Origin: DATARH01 sp036268075
GTDB lineage: Bacteria > Pseudomonadota > Alphaproteobacteria > ATCC43930 > CGMCC-115725
DNA length: 64,000 nt
Direction of reading: 5' to 3'
NCBI GenBank assembly: GCA_036268075.1
Contig: DATAUV010000135.1
Location: 20,977-84,976 of the forward strand
Part shown: positions 15,798-24,356 of the stretch, piece by piece
How positions within the stretch are numbered: the first letter of the stretch is position 1
Layout of the letters: each line of letters begins with the position of its first letter
The notes under the pieces: generated by a model
Told to the model about the DNA's origin: nothing
What the model saw: only the letters and a program-made list of their open reading frames with translations
The model's database searches: none
Program-made: the position numbers and the translations under genes

Positions 15798-17075
15798 GTG
15801 GCGGTGCTGCTGGGGGCGATCGCCGACGATTTCACCGGCGCGACCGATCTGTGCAACACGCTTGTGCGGCGCGGGATGCGGTCGGTTCAGCTCATCGACG
15901 TGCCGCCGGAGGGCGCGCCGGCGCCCGATGCGGAGGCGGTCGTCGTTGCCCTCAAAAGCCGCACGATTCCGGCCGCCGAAGCGGTCGCGATGAGCCTCCG
16001 CGCGCTCGACTGGCTCAGGCGGGCCGGGGCGCGGCAGATCCTCTTCAAGTATTGCTCGACGTTCGATTCGACCGCGCTCGGCAATATCGGCCCCGTCGGC
16101 GAGGCGCTGCTCGACGCGCTCGGCGGCGATTTCACGCTCTACTGCCCGGCCTTTCCCGAAGCCGGCCGCACGATCTTTAAGGGCTATCTGTTTGTCGGCG
16201 ACTTGCTGCTATCGGAATCGGGGATGAAGGACCACCCGCTGACCCCGATGCGCGACGCGTCGCTGGTGCGGGTGCTGCAAGCGCAGAGCCGCGGCAAGGT
16301 CGGGCTCGTCCAGCACGCGACGGTCGCGCAGGGGCCGGAGGCGATCGCGGCCGCCTTCGCCAAGCTGCGTGCCGAGGGCTGCCGCCACACGGTCATCGAT
16401 GCCATCGCCGACCGCGACCTGGAGGCGATCGGCGCGGCCGCCGCCGATTTCCCGCTAATCACCGGCGGCTCCGGCATCGCGCTCGGCCTCCCCGCAAATT
16501 TCCGCAGGCAAGGGCTGCTCGCCGCCGGCGAGGCCGCATCGCTGCCGCGCGTCGAGGGGCCGGCGGCGGTCATATCGGGGTCATGCTCGACCGCCACGCA
16601 AGGCCAGGTCGCGCACATGAAGGAGCGGGCGCCGGTCTTTGATGTAGACCCGGTCGCCGTCGCCGACGGAAATCCGGTCGCCGCCGAGGCGCTCGCCTGG
16701 GCGAAGCCGCTGCTCGGCGACCATCCCGTGCTCGTCTCGGCCACGGCGCCGCCGGACCAGGTCGCCGCGGTGCAGCAGCGCCTCGGCCGCGAGCGCGCCG
16801 GCGCCCTCGTAGAAGAAACGCTGGCCGCGGTCGCGAAAGGCCTCGTCGACGCCGGCGTGCGCCGCCTCGTCATCGCCGGCGGCGAGACCGCAGGCGCGGT
16901 CGTGCAGGCGCTCGGCGTTACCGGGCTCAGGATCGGCGGTCAGATCGATCCCGGCGTGCCGTGGACCGTCAGCCTCGGCGACCGCCCGCTCGCGCTGGCC
17001 CTCAAATCCGGCAATTTCGGCGCGCCCGACTTTTTCCTGCGCGCCTTTGATGTGCTTGAGGGAACATCCGCATGA
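15798..17075 (+). CDS. otnK: 3-oxo-tetronate 4-kinase
   Basis: A 425-aa four-carbon acid sugar kinase (DUF1537 fold). The N-terminal domain has LGAIADDFTGATDLCNTLVR (substrate aspartates) and FKYCSTFDSTALGNIGP. The nucleotide-binding C-terminal half has ISGSCSTATQGQVAHM, RRLVIAGGETAGAVVQALGV and ALALKSGNFGAPDFFLRAF. OtnK phosphorylates 3-oxo-tetronate for OtnC. It starts with GTG at 15798 after GAGGGAGGGG and overlaps otnC by ATGA. Other members of this kinase family (LtnK, DtnK, DgnK) are alternatives, but the partner genes favour OtnK. Confidence 0.9.
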   Translation: MAVLLGAIADDFTGATDLCNTLVRRGMRSVQLIDVPPEGAPAPDAEAVVVALKSRTIPAAEAVAMSLRALDWLRRAGARQILFKYCSTFDSTALGNIGPVGEALLDALGGDFTLYCPAFPEAGRTIFKGYLFVGDLLLSESGMKDHPLTPMRDASLVRVLQAQSRGKVGLVQHATVAQGPEAIAAAFAKLRAEGCRHTVIDAIADRDLEAIGAAAADFPLITGGSGIALGLPANFRRQGLLAAGEAASLPRVEGPAAVISGSCSTATQGQVAHMKERAPVFDVDPVAVADGNPVAAEALAWAKPLLGDHPVLVSATAPPDQVAAVQQRLGRERAGALVEETLAAVAKGLVDAGVRRLVIAGGETAGAVVQALGVTGLRIGGQIDPGVPWTVSLGDRPLALALKSGNFGAPDFFLRAFDVLEGTSA

Positions 17076-17692
17076 CCGACGCCAAATCCCGCGAGGCGAT
17101 CTGCCGACTGGGCGCCTCGATCTTCGAGCGCGGGCTGACCGCGGGGTCGTCGGGGAATCTGAGCGTCCGGGTCGAGGAGGGCTGGCTGATGACCCCGACC
17201 AATGCCTCGCTCGGCCGGCTCGATCCGGCGCGGCTGTCGCTGATCGGCGATGACGGCAAGCTCAAATCGGGCGACCCGCCGACCAAGGAAAGCTTTCTGC
17301 ACCGCGTCATGTACGAGGAGCGCGGCGACACCGGCGCGGTCGTTCATCTGCATTCGACGCATTCGGTCGCCGTCTCGTGCCTCGCCGAGCTCGACCCGCA
17401 CGACCTCCTGCCGCCGATCACCGCCTATTACGTGATGCGCGTCGGCAAGCTCCCGCTGGTCCCGTATTTCAAGCCCGGCGACCTCGCCCTCGCCGAGGCG
17501 GTGCGCGGGTTCGCCGGCAAGCACCACGCGGTGCTGCTCGCCAATCACGGGCCGGTCGTCGCGGGGTCGAGCCTCGACGCTGCGGTCAACGCGGTCGAGG
17601 AGTTGGAGGAGACGGCAAAGCTCTACCTGCTCCTGCGCGGCGCCAAGACACGATTCCTGACCCCGGCCCAGGTCGCCGAATTGCGCGACTGA
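17072..17692 (+). CDS. otnC: 3-oxo-tetronate 4-phosphate decarboxylase (class II aldolase fold)
   Basis: A 206-aa class II aldolase/adducin-fold enzyme. The phosphate loop is GLTAGSSGNLSVRVEEG; Zn ligands are in VVHLHSTHSVAVSCL (two His) and LLANHGPVVAG (third His); Glu is in TKESFLHRVMYEE. OtnC converts 3-oxo-tetronate 4-phosphate to dihydroxyacetone phosphate plus CO2, linking tetronates to glycolysis. The ATG overlaps the otnK stop by four bases, the usual pairing of kinase and decarboxylase in this pathway. Confidence 0.9.
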   Translation: MTDAKSREAICRLGASIFERGLTAGSSGNLSVRVEEGWLMTPTNASLGRLDPARLSLIGDDGKLKSGDPPTKESFLHRVMYEERGDTGAVVHLHSTHSVAVSCLAELDPHDLLPPITAYYVMRVGKLPLVPYFKPGDLALAEAVRGFAGKHHAVLLANHGPVVAGSSLDAAVNAVEELEETAKLYLLLRGAKTRFLTPAQVAELRD

Positions 17693-17744
17693 CGCGCCTG
17701 CCGGTAGAGTAGCCGTCACGAAAAAAACGCGAGAGGACTCGGCC

Positions 17745-19016
17745 ATGACGACGCGCAATCGCATCCGGTGCGGCTTGGCGGCCTTGGGGCTGGCGATCGC
17801 CGGGCTGGGCGGCGTCGCCCCCATCGCCCGGGCCGCCGACCCCGAACCGATCAAGATCGGCTTCAGCATGGAATTGACCGGCCCGTTCTCGGTCGTCGGC
17901 AAGACCGGCCTCGCCGCGTTCCAGATCTGGTCCGAGGACGTCAACGCCAAAGGCGGGTTGCTCGGCCGCCCGGTCAAGCTCGTCTATTACGACGATCAAT
18001 CGAACCCGGCGAACGTGCCCGGCATCTACACAAAGCTGATCGACGTCGACAAGGTCGACCTGCTCATTTCCAGCTACGGCACCAATCTCGTCGTGCCGGC
18101 GATGCCGGTGGCGATCCAGCACAACCGGCTGTTCTTCGGACTCTTCGCACTCGCCGCCAACGACAAGTTCCATTACCCCAAATACTTCTCGATGCTGCCG
18201 TTCGGCCCCGACCCGGTGAAGACCTTTGCCGAGGGCTATTTCGACCTGGCCGCGGCACAGACCCCGAAGCCAAAGACGGTCGCGATCGTCGCCGCCGACG
18301 CGGAATTCCAGCACAAGGCGGCCGAAAGCGCGCGCGGGCACGCCAAGCGGACCGGCATGGAGATCGTCTACGACCGCGCCTACCCGCCGAACACGGTGGA
18401 TTTCTCGCCGATCGTGCGCGCGATCCAGGCGGCCCAGCCCGACATCGTCTACATCTCATCCTACCCCTCTGACACGGTCGGTATGATGCGCTCGATCGGT
18501 GAGATGGGGCTCCGCGCCAAGATGATCGGCGGCGGCCTTGCCGGCCTGCAGGCGGCGGCGATCAGGATGCAGCTCGGCGACATGGCCAACGGTGTGACCA
18601 ACACCGATCTGTGGGAGCCGACGCCGACGATGAACTTCCCCGGCGTCGCGGACTTCCTGAAGAAATACCAGGCGGTGGCCGCGAAAGAGGGGATCGATCT
18701 GCTCGGCTATTTCCTGCCGCCTTTCGCCTACAGCGAACTGCAGGTACTGGAGCAGGCCATCGACGCTACAAAGACGCTCGATAACGACAAGCTCGTGGAG
18801 TACATCCACGGGCATCCGTTCAAGACGATCGAGGGCGATATTTCCTTCGGCCCCGATGGCGAGTGGACCGAGGCACGGCCGATCTGGGTGCAGTACCACG
18901 GCATCAAGGGCCATGACGTCGACCAGTTTCGCGGGGCCCAGACCGTCACGATCCTCTCCCCGGCCAAATTCAAGACCGGCGACCTGATCTACCCGTATAC
19001 GAAGGCGCGGGAGTAG
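17745..19016 (+). CDS. orphan ABC substrate-binding protein, branched-chain amino-acid type
   Basis: A 423-aa type I periplasmic binding protein (Peripla_BP_6). The signal peptide spans about 1-30, ending GGVAPIARAA. IKIGFSMELTGPFSVVGK, VKLVYYDDQSNPANVPGIYT and VDLLISSYGTNLVVPAMPVA form lobe 1; FSPIVRAIQAAQPDIVYISS with MIGGGLAGLQ belong to lobe 2. Such proteins bind amino acids, amides or aromatic acids. No permease or ATPase is adjacent, so it must share a transporter encoded elsewhere. It has its own GAGAGGA site 53 bases after otnC and may or may not belong to that transcript. Confidence 0.85.
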   Translation: MTTRNRIRCGLAALGLAIAGLGGVAPIARAADPEPIKIGFSMELTGPFSVVGKTGLAAFQIWSEDVNAKGGLLGRPVKLVYYDDQSNPANVPGIYTKLIDVDKVDLLISSYGTNLVVPAMPVAIQHNRLFFGLFALAANDKFHYPKYFSMLPFGPDPVKTFAEGYFDLAAAQTPKPKTVAIVAADAEFQHKAAESARGHAKRTGMEIVYDRAYPPNTVDFSPIVRAIQAAQPDIVYISSYPSDTVGMMRSIGEMGLRAKMIGGGLAGLQAAAIRMQLGDMANGVTNTDLWEPTPTMNFPGVADFLKKYQAVAAKEGIDLLGYFLPPFAYSELQVLEQAIDATKTLDNDKLVEYIHGHPFKTIEGDISFGPDGEWTEARPIWVQYHGIKGHDVDQFRGAQTVTILSPAKFKTGDLIYPYTKARE

Positions 19017-19133
19017 CCGCGAAGCACTGTTGGCGCAAAAGAACGCGGAGGACTAAGGAGAGGACGCGGCGGCGCTAGGTTTGACTCAGTAAGACTAGGC
19101 CGCGGCGAAACCAAAGCCTGCTCTTTTTCTCAT

Positions 19134-19398
19134 TCACCGCATCCGCACGAAATAGTCCTCATACGGGATGTCGTTGCTGATCAGCACGTCGACGTCGAGC
19201 GCGATGCCGGTCACCATGCGGGCGGCGTCGCTGGCGAGGAAGAGAACGGCCTCGGCAATGTCCTCGGCCTCGACCAATGCGGCCGAGCGGGATTTTCTTG
19301 CCGCGCGGGGCTTTTTGCTCGGCGGTCGGGGCGGATTCCGCAAACGGTGTCGCGGTCGGCCCCGGGCACACCGCGTTGACCATAAAGGCATTGGGCAT
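19134..19398 (-). pseudogene. SDR dehydrogenase remnant, N-terminus lost and frameshifted
   Basis: Read from 19398, MPNAFMVNAVCPGPTATPFA is the C-terminal part of a classical SDR (the VNAVCPGPTATP segment normally lies near residue 180), running to GKKIPLGRIG. The frame then shifts near 19278 to continue VEAEDIAEAVLFLASDAARM and ISNDIPYEDYFVRMR, a typical SDR C-terminus. The first 170 or so residues, with the nucleotide site and the catalytic Ser, Tyr and Lys, are absent. A GGGAGG site and ATG directly precede the fragment, as if the body of the gene were deleted behind the original start. Confidence 0.8.
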
Positions 19399-19481
19399 GG
19401 CGGCCTCCCTCATTTGCGTCGCCGCAGTCTAGTCGCAAATCCGGTATTCTCCCCCCCACGCACTTCCGTCCGAGAGACGCC

Positions 19482-21200
19482 ATGACCTATGCCGCCCCGC
19501 TCGCCGATATGCGTCTCACCCTGTCGGCCGTCGCCGGAGTGGCGGGCGAGACCGCCGAGCTGGCGGACCAGATTCTCGGCGAGGCGGCGAAATTCGCCGC
19601 GACCGAGCTGGCGCCGCTCAACCCGGTCGGCGACCGGATGCGCAGCGTGCTCGAAAACGGCGTCGTGCGGACGCCGCCGGGGTTTCGCGAGGCGTACCGC
19701 AAATTCGTCGAGGGCGGCTGGATGGGGCTGTCGTGCGACCCAGGGCATGGCGGGCAGGGACTGCCGCTCGCCATCGCGGCGCCAGTCATCGAGATGTGGA
19801 ACTCGGCCTGCATGGGCTGGGCGCTGTGCCCGCTCCTGACCCACGGGGCGATCAACATGATCGAGGCGCACGGCTCGCCGGAGCAGAAGCGGCTCTACCT
19901 CGGCAAGCTCGTCTCCGGCGAATGGCCCGGCACGATGAATCTGACCGAGCCGCAAGCCGGCTCCGACCTCGGCGCGCTGCGCACCCGCGCGGTGCCGGCA
20001 AACGACCTGAGATGGGGCGAGCACTACCGCATCCAGGGGCAGAAGATCTTCATCACCTACGGCGACCACGACTACAGCGACAACATCATCCACATGGTGC
20101 TGGCCCGGACTCCCGACGCGCCGCCGGGCAGCCGCGGCATCTCGCTGTTCCTGGTGCCGAAATTCCTGCTCGACAAAGACGGCAAGCCCGGCGAGCGCAA
20201 CGACCTCCGCCCGCTCCGGCTGGAAGAGAAGCTCGGCATCCACGCCTCGCCGACCTGCGTCATGTCGTACGGCGACGACGGGGGCGCGGTCGGCTGGATG
20301 ATCGGCGAGAAAAACCGCGGTCTCGAGGCGATGTTCACGATGATGAACAGCGAGCGTCTGTTGGTCGGGGTGCAGGGCGTCGCGATTGCCGAGCGGGCTT
20401 ATCAGCAGGCGCTCGATTATGCCCGTAGCCGCGTGCAGGGCCGCCCCATTGGCATGTCGCGCGACGGAGCGGTGCCGCCGATCGTCCACCACCCCGATGT
20501 CCGCCGCATGCTGCTGGTGATGCGCGCCGGCGTCGAGGCGATGCGCGCGCTCGCCTACTACGCCGCCGCCGCGATCGACCGGTCGCGCGCCGAAACCGAG
20601 CCCGAGCCCCGGTTCCGCGCCGAGCGCCGCGCCGATCTGCTGATCCCGGTCTTGAAGGCGTGGTGCACCGATCTCGGCGTCGAGATCGCCTCGCTCGGCG
20701 TCCAGGTGCATGGCGGCATGGGCTATATCGAGGAGACCGGCGCCGCCCAGCATCTGCGCGACGCCCGCATCGCGCCGATCTATGAAGGCACCAACGGCAT
20801 TCAGGCCAATGACCTGGTCGGCCGCAAGCTCGGCCGCGATGGCGGCGAGGCCGCCCGCGGGTTCTTCGCCGAAATCCGCGCCACCCTCGCCGACCTGCCG
20901 CTCCGCGACGAGCTAACCGCGGGGCTGGCCGCGCTCGATGAAGCCACCAGCCACCTCGTCGCCGCCGACCCCGCCGCGGCCGCCGCCGGCTCCGCGCCCT
21001 ACCTCGCCCTCTTCGGCACCGTCGCCGGCGGCTGGCTGACCGCCCGCGTCGCCGCCGCCGCGCAGGGCACCGCCCTCGCCGCGGTCAAGCTCGCCACCGC
21101 GCGCATCTATGCCGAGCATTACCTCGCCCGCGCCGCCTCCTATCTCCCGGCGATCAGGGGCGGCGCGACCATCGTCGATTTCAACCCGGATCTGCTTTGA
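19482..21200 (+). CDS. acyl-CoA dehydrogenase, large DmdC-like subfamily
   Basis: A 572-aa acyl-CoA dehydrogenase of the long subfamily that includes 3-methylmercaptopropionyl-CoA dehydrogenase (DmdC). Visible are the middle-domain motifs MNLTEPQAGSDLGALRTRA and YRIQGQKIFITYGDHD, GISLFLVPKF, and IHASPTCVMSYGDDGGAVGW. The catalytic region is RIAPIYEGTNGIQANDLVGR with the base Glu. An extra C-terminal alpha-helical domain follows, as in DmdC. The FAD enzyme oxidises an acyl-CoA; substrate unknown. It overlaps the EamA transporter start by 4 bases. Confidence 0.88.
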   Translation: MTYAAPLADMRLTLSAVAGVAGETAELADQILGEAAKFAATELAPLNPVGDRMRSVLENGVVRTPPGFREAYRKFVEGGWMGLSCDPGHGGQGLPLAIAAPVIEMWNSACMGWALCPLLTHGAINMIEAHGSPEQKRLYLGKLVSGEWPGTMNLTEPQAGSDLGALRTRAVPANDLRWGEHYRIQGQKIFITYGDHDYSDNIIHMVLARTPDAPPGSRGISLFLVPKFLLDKDGKPGERNDLRPLRLEEKLGIHASPTCVMSYGDDGGAVGWMIGEKNRGLEAMFTMMNSERLLVGVQGVAIAERAYQQALDYARSRVQGRPIGMSRDGAVPPIVHHPDVRRMLLVMRAGVEAMRALAYYAAAAIDRSRAETEPEPRFRAERRADLLIPVLKAWCTDLGVEIASLGVQVHGGMGYIEETGAAQHLRDARIAPIYEGTNGIQANDLVGRKLGRDGGEAARGFFAEIRATLADLPLRDELTAGLAALDEATSHLVAADPAAAAAGSAPYLALFGTVAGGWLTARVAAAAQGTALAAVKLATARIYAEHYLARAASYLPAIRGGATIVDFNPDLL

Positions 21201-22126
21201 CCCGATCGGCCGCCGTGCCGCCCGCGGCGCGGGTGATCGCGCATGCCGACGACGTGCGGCTCGGCATTCTCTACATGCTGGCGTCGGTGTTCCTGTTCTC
21301 GATCCAGAACGCGATCGGCAAGTGGCTCGCCCAAACCTATCCGATCCCGATGCTGGTGTTCTTTCGCAGCGCGGTCGCCCTGCTGCCGTCGTTCATCCTC
21401 GTCTACCGCGCCGGCGGATTTGGGGTCATGCGCACGACGCGGCTCGGCGCACAGTTCAGCCGCGCCGCGATCTGGGGCGGGTCGAATGTCGCCTCGTTCT
21501 TCGCCTATCACCTGCTGCCGCTCGCCGACGCGGTGGCGCTGACCTTCGCCGCACCGTTGTTCCTGACCGCGCTCAGCTACCCGATGCTCAAGGAGCGGGT
21601 CGGCCAGGCACGCTGGATCGCGGTCAGCGTCGGGTTCGCCGGCGTGCTGGTGGTGGCGCATCCGGAGGGCAACGGCAGCATCATCGGCATGGAAAGTGCG
21701 CTCGCCTGCGCGATCTGCAACGCCATCGGCACGCTCACGGTCCGCGGCCTCACCAAAACCGACCACAGCGCCTCGATCGTCACCTGGACCGCGATCTTCA
21801 TGACCGCCGGTGCATTGCCGGCACTGCCGTTCTACTGGGTAACCCCGACCCCGCTCGATTTCTGCCTGTTCTGCTCGATCGGCCTGATCGGCGGCATCTC
21901 GCAATACTGGACGACGCTGGCGCTCTACTATGCCCCCGCCGCCGCGGTATCGCCGTTCAACTACACCGCCCTGATCTGGTCTTCGGTCCTCGGGTTTTTC
22001 ATGTGGAGCGAGATCCCGACCGTGCCGACAATCATCGGCGGCGCGATCGTCACCCTCTCCGGGCTCTACCTATTAAGGCACGAAGCCTTCCGCCGCCGGC
22101 ATCCGCCGAGGGCGGCGGCCAATTAA
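21197..22126 (+). CDS. EamA/DMT-family transporter
   Basis: A 309-aa inner-membrane protein with ten predicted helices in two EamA halves. Half 1 starts LGILYMLASVFLFSIQNAIG, with PMLKERVGQARWIAVSVGFA closing it; half 2 includes IIGMESALACAICNAIGTLT and ALYYAPAAAVSPFNYTALIW. DMT proteins export or exchange small metabolites. The likely start is the TTG at 21197 overlapping the upstream TGA, though a GTG at 21233 would also keep all helices. Coupled with the acyl-CoA dehydrogenase; substrate unknown. Confidence 0.85.
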   Translation: MTRSAAVPPAARVIAHADDVRLGILYMLASVFLFSIQNAIGKWLAQTYPIPMLVFFRSAVALLPSFILVYRAGGFGVMRTTRLGAQFSRAAIWGGSNVASFFAYHLLPLADAVALTFAAPLFLTALSYPMLKERVGQARWIAVSVGFAGVLVVAHPEGNGSIIGMESALACAICNAIGTLTVRGLTKTDHSASIVTWTAIFMTAGALPALPFYWVTPTPLDFCLFCSIGLIGGISQYWTTLALYYAPAAAVSPFNYTALIWSSVLGFFMWSEIPTVPTIIGGAIVTLSGLYLLRHEAFRRRHPPRAAAN

Positions 22127-22150
22127 GGAGCGCGGGTGTCCCGCCCGCGC
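22127..22150. repeat. dispersed palindrome, one diverged core
   Basis: GGAGCGCGGGTGTCCCGCCC followed by GCGC, the family core with one substitution (GGGTGTCCC). It sits between the convergent EamA and luciferase-like genes. Confidence 0.75.
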
Positions 22151-22161
22151 TCCCGGTGCTG

Positions 22162-23403
22162 CTACTCCGCCGCTTGCGGCATCGACTTGATGTCGGTGGA
22201 GTATTTCAAATGGACCGGGCTGTTGAGCTGGAATGGGTCCTTGAGGCCGAGTTCCTCGCCGATTTCGCGCATCGCCGGCATCACTTCCTGGCCCAATAGG
22301 CGGATGCAGGTGCGGGCGTCTTCGTCGGAGACCGAGCCGTCATTGCCCCAGATCCCGTAGATCGACGGCCTTGTCTCTTCGAGCACGCGGCGGATCTTCG
22401 GAATCACCGTCTTGGGGGTGCCGAAGAAGATGCGGCCGTCGGCGACCTGCTGCTCGAAGGTCGGACGACCGCGCGGGTTGACCGCGCGCCCGACCGCGAA
22501 CTCGACGAAGTTACGGCGATGCTCCGGCGAGAAATAGCCTGACGGGCTCGACCACACCGGATGCGCGAGGCCGGTGAACTCGCCCTGCATCCACAGGAAC
22601 TGACGGGCGTTCCTCTCGGCCTTCTCCTCGCTGTCGGAGACGTGAATCTGCTGCAGGTAGCCGCGGTTCTCCGGCCCCGACTCGTAACCGGTCTCAAGCG
22701 CGATCCGGTCATAGAGCTCCCAGATCTTCTTGGTCGCCTCGATCGAGGTGTTGAGCGCGATATAGGGATAGCGCTGCTTGGCCGCCCAGATGATCGTCTC
22801 CTGGCTCAGCACGCCGGGAATCCACACCCGCGGATAGGGCTTTTGCAGCGGCACCGCCCACGGGTTGACGACGCGATGCTGGAAATGCGTGCCTTCCCAG
22901 CGGAACGGCCCCGGCCGGCTCCACGCCGCGGTGACGAGCTCGTGCGCCTCCTCGAAGCGCTCGCGGTTGAAGGCCGGGTTGACGCCCGTCGCGAGCTGCT
23001 CCTGCCCGCCGCCGCGGACAAAGCCGGAAACGAGCCGGCCCTTCGAGATCATGTCGATCATCGCCAATTCTTCGGCGAGTCGGATCGGGTTCTCGGCCAG
23101 CGGTAGTGGGTTGCCGAGGAGGACGATCTTGGCCTTCTTGGTCACGGCCGCGAGGATCGAGGCGAAAATGTTGCACTTGGCCTGCATGCAGAACGGCGCG
23201 TTGTGGTGCTCGTTGAGCATAAAGCCTTCGACACCCTGCTCCTCGGCATAGATGTAATGCTCAAGGTACTGGTTATAGAGTCGGCTGCCGGCGACCGGGT
23301 CGAAGTGCTTATTCGAGAACATCAGCGCGGTATGGCCGGTCTCGAGCCCGATCTCGGCCGGATAGGCGGACATCGGCTGTTCGGTGAAATACATCACATG
23401 CAT
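22162..23403 (-). CDS. luciferase-like (LLM class) flavin-dependent oxidoreductase
   Basis: A 413-aa bacterial luciferase-like TIM-barrel monooxygenase. Characteristic parts are MLNEHHNAPFCMQAKCNIFA, KIVLLGNPLPLAENPIRLAE, AMIDMISKGRLVSGFVRGGG, the GGQEQL loop, and PYIALNTSIEATKKIWELYD. Such enzymes use FMNH2 delivered by a reductase; substrates range from alkanesulfonates to aromatic compounds and cannot be assigned here. It follows the alpha/beta hydrolase on the same strand after a repeat block; both may be part of the transcript starting with soxB. Confidence 0.86.
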   Translation of the reverse strand: MHVMYFTEQPMSAYPAEIGLETGHTALMFSNKHFDPVAGSRLYNQYLEHYIYAEEQGVEGFMLNEHHNAPFCMQAKCNIFASILAAVTKKAKIVLLGNPLPLAENPIRLAEELAMIDMISKGRLVSGFVRGGGQEQLATGVNPAFNRERFEEAHELVTAAWSRPGPFRWEGTHFQHRVVNPWAVPLQKPYPRVWIPGVLSQETIIWAAKQRYPYIALNTSIEATKKIWELYDRIALETGYESGPENRGYLQQIHVSDSEEKAERNARQFLWMQGEFTGLAHPVWSSPSGYFSPEHRRNFVEFAVGRAVNPRGRPTFEQQVADGRIFFGTPKTVIPKIRRVLEETRPSIYGIWGNDGSVSDEDARTCIRLLGQEVMPAMREIGEELGLKDPFQLNSPVHLKYSTDIKSMPQAAE

Positions 23404-23420
23404 GGCGGCCTCCTTGGATG

Positions 23421-23478
23421 GGACCGCGGGCGTCCCGCCCGCATCTAGCGTAAGGTTGCGGGCGAGACGCCCGCGCTC
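23421..23478. repeat. dispersed palindrome, facing pair
   Basis: 23421-23443 (GGACCGCGGGCGTCCCGCCC, then GCA) faces 23457-23478 (TGCGGGCGAGACGCCCGCGC), making a composite hairpin between the LLM gene and the alpha/beta hydrolase. The right half has GAGACGCCC, the variant also found at 53.2 and 61.3 kb. Confidence 0.8.
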
Positions 23479-24261
23479 CTAATTTTCCTCGATGAAACTT
23501 GTCACCAGCCGGGCCAGCTCGTCCGGCTTTTCCATGTCGACGCAATGCCCCGCGCCGGCGACGATCTCCAGCCGCGCGTTGCCGAGCGACTTGGCGTAAA
23601 GCTCGCCGGCGCTGCGGGGTACGATCCGGTCGTGCTCGCCCCAGGCGACGAGCGCCGGCGCCTTCACCCCACCGAGGAGGTTTGGGAGGCTCGGCGTATA
23701 CATGTACGGCTTCCACGCGATGCGGAAGCTCATCTCGCGGCACAAATCCCAGTCGACGAGCTGCTCGGTCGTCACGTCGCCATAAACGCGGGCAAACGCG
23801 CTCGGATCGTGGAACCCGGCCTGGGCATAGTCGATATAGCTGACGATCGCCTGGTCGAAGATGTGGCCCTCGGGCGGCTTCACCCCCATCGCGCCGACCA
23901 GCACGATGCGGTGGTAATCGCGCGGCGCCTGCGTCGCCATCTCAGCCGCGATCCAGCCGCCGAAGCCGAGGCCGACGAGGCTCGGCCGGTCGACCTTCAA
24001 CTCGGCCAGCATCCACTGGTACAGGGAAGCGATGTCGCGCGGATGGCGCATCCATTGCGGCCGCTCGGCCTCTTGGCCAAAGCCGGGATGGTTCGGCACG
24101 ATCACGTCGAACTTGGCCGACAGCGCCTCGTAAAACGGCAGCTTGTCGAGGGTGCCGGTATCGTGGTGAAGCACCAGCAAAGGCCGGCCGCTGCCGCCGC
24201 GGCCGATACGCAGCTTGAGACCGCCCAGATCGATATGCTCTTCGCGCCACGCCGCCGCCAT
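23479..24261 (-). CDS. alpha/beta-hydrolase fold protein lacking the nucleophile serine
   Basis: A 260-aa alpha/beta hydrolase resembling meta-cleavage-product hydrolases: RPLLVLHHDTGTLDKLPFYE, VIVPNHPGFGQEAERPQWM, VAWGEHDRIVPRSAGELYAK (acid Asp) and GAGHCVDMEKPDEL (His). The nucleophile elbow reads LVGLGFGGWIAAEMA: the Gly-x-Ser-x-Gly serine is Gly99. The codon is GGC on the coding strand, and the surrounding helix is otherwise well preserved. The protein therefore cannot hydrolyse esters by the usual mechanism; it may be a cofactor-free lyase or dioxygenase-like variant, or non-catalytic. It lies between soxG and the LLM gene on the same strand. Confidence 0.82.
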   Translation of the reverse strand: MAAAWREEHIDLGGLKLRIGRGGSGRPLLVLHHDTGTLDKLPFYEALSAKFDVIVPNHPGFGQEAERPQWMRHPRDIASLYQWMLAELKVDRPSLVGLGFGGWIAAEMATQAPRDYHRIVLVGAMGVKPPEGHIFDQAIVSYIDYAQAGFHDPSAFARVYGDVTTEQLVDWDLCREMSFRIAWKPYMYTPSLPNLLGGVKAPALVAWGEHDRIVPRSAGELYAKSLGNARLEIVAGAGHCVDMEKPDELARLVTSFIEEN

Positions 24262-24356
24262 CGCGATCCCCGCTGCTCTCGGTTGCTGATGATAAGCCTA
24301 CAGGCTCATCTGCGGCGACTGCAACGCCGGAAAGCGCAGAGCGCCTTGCGCGGGGC

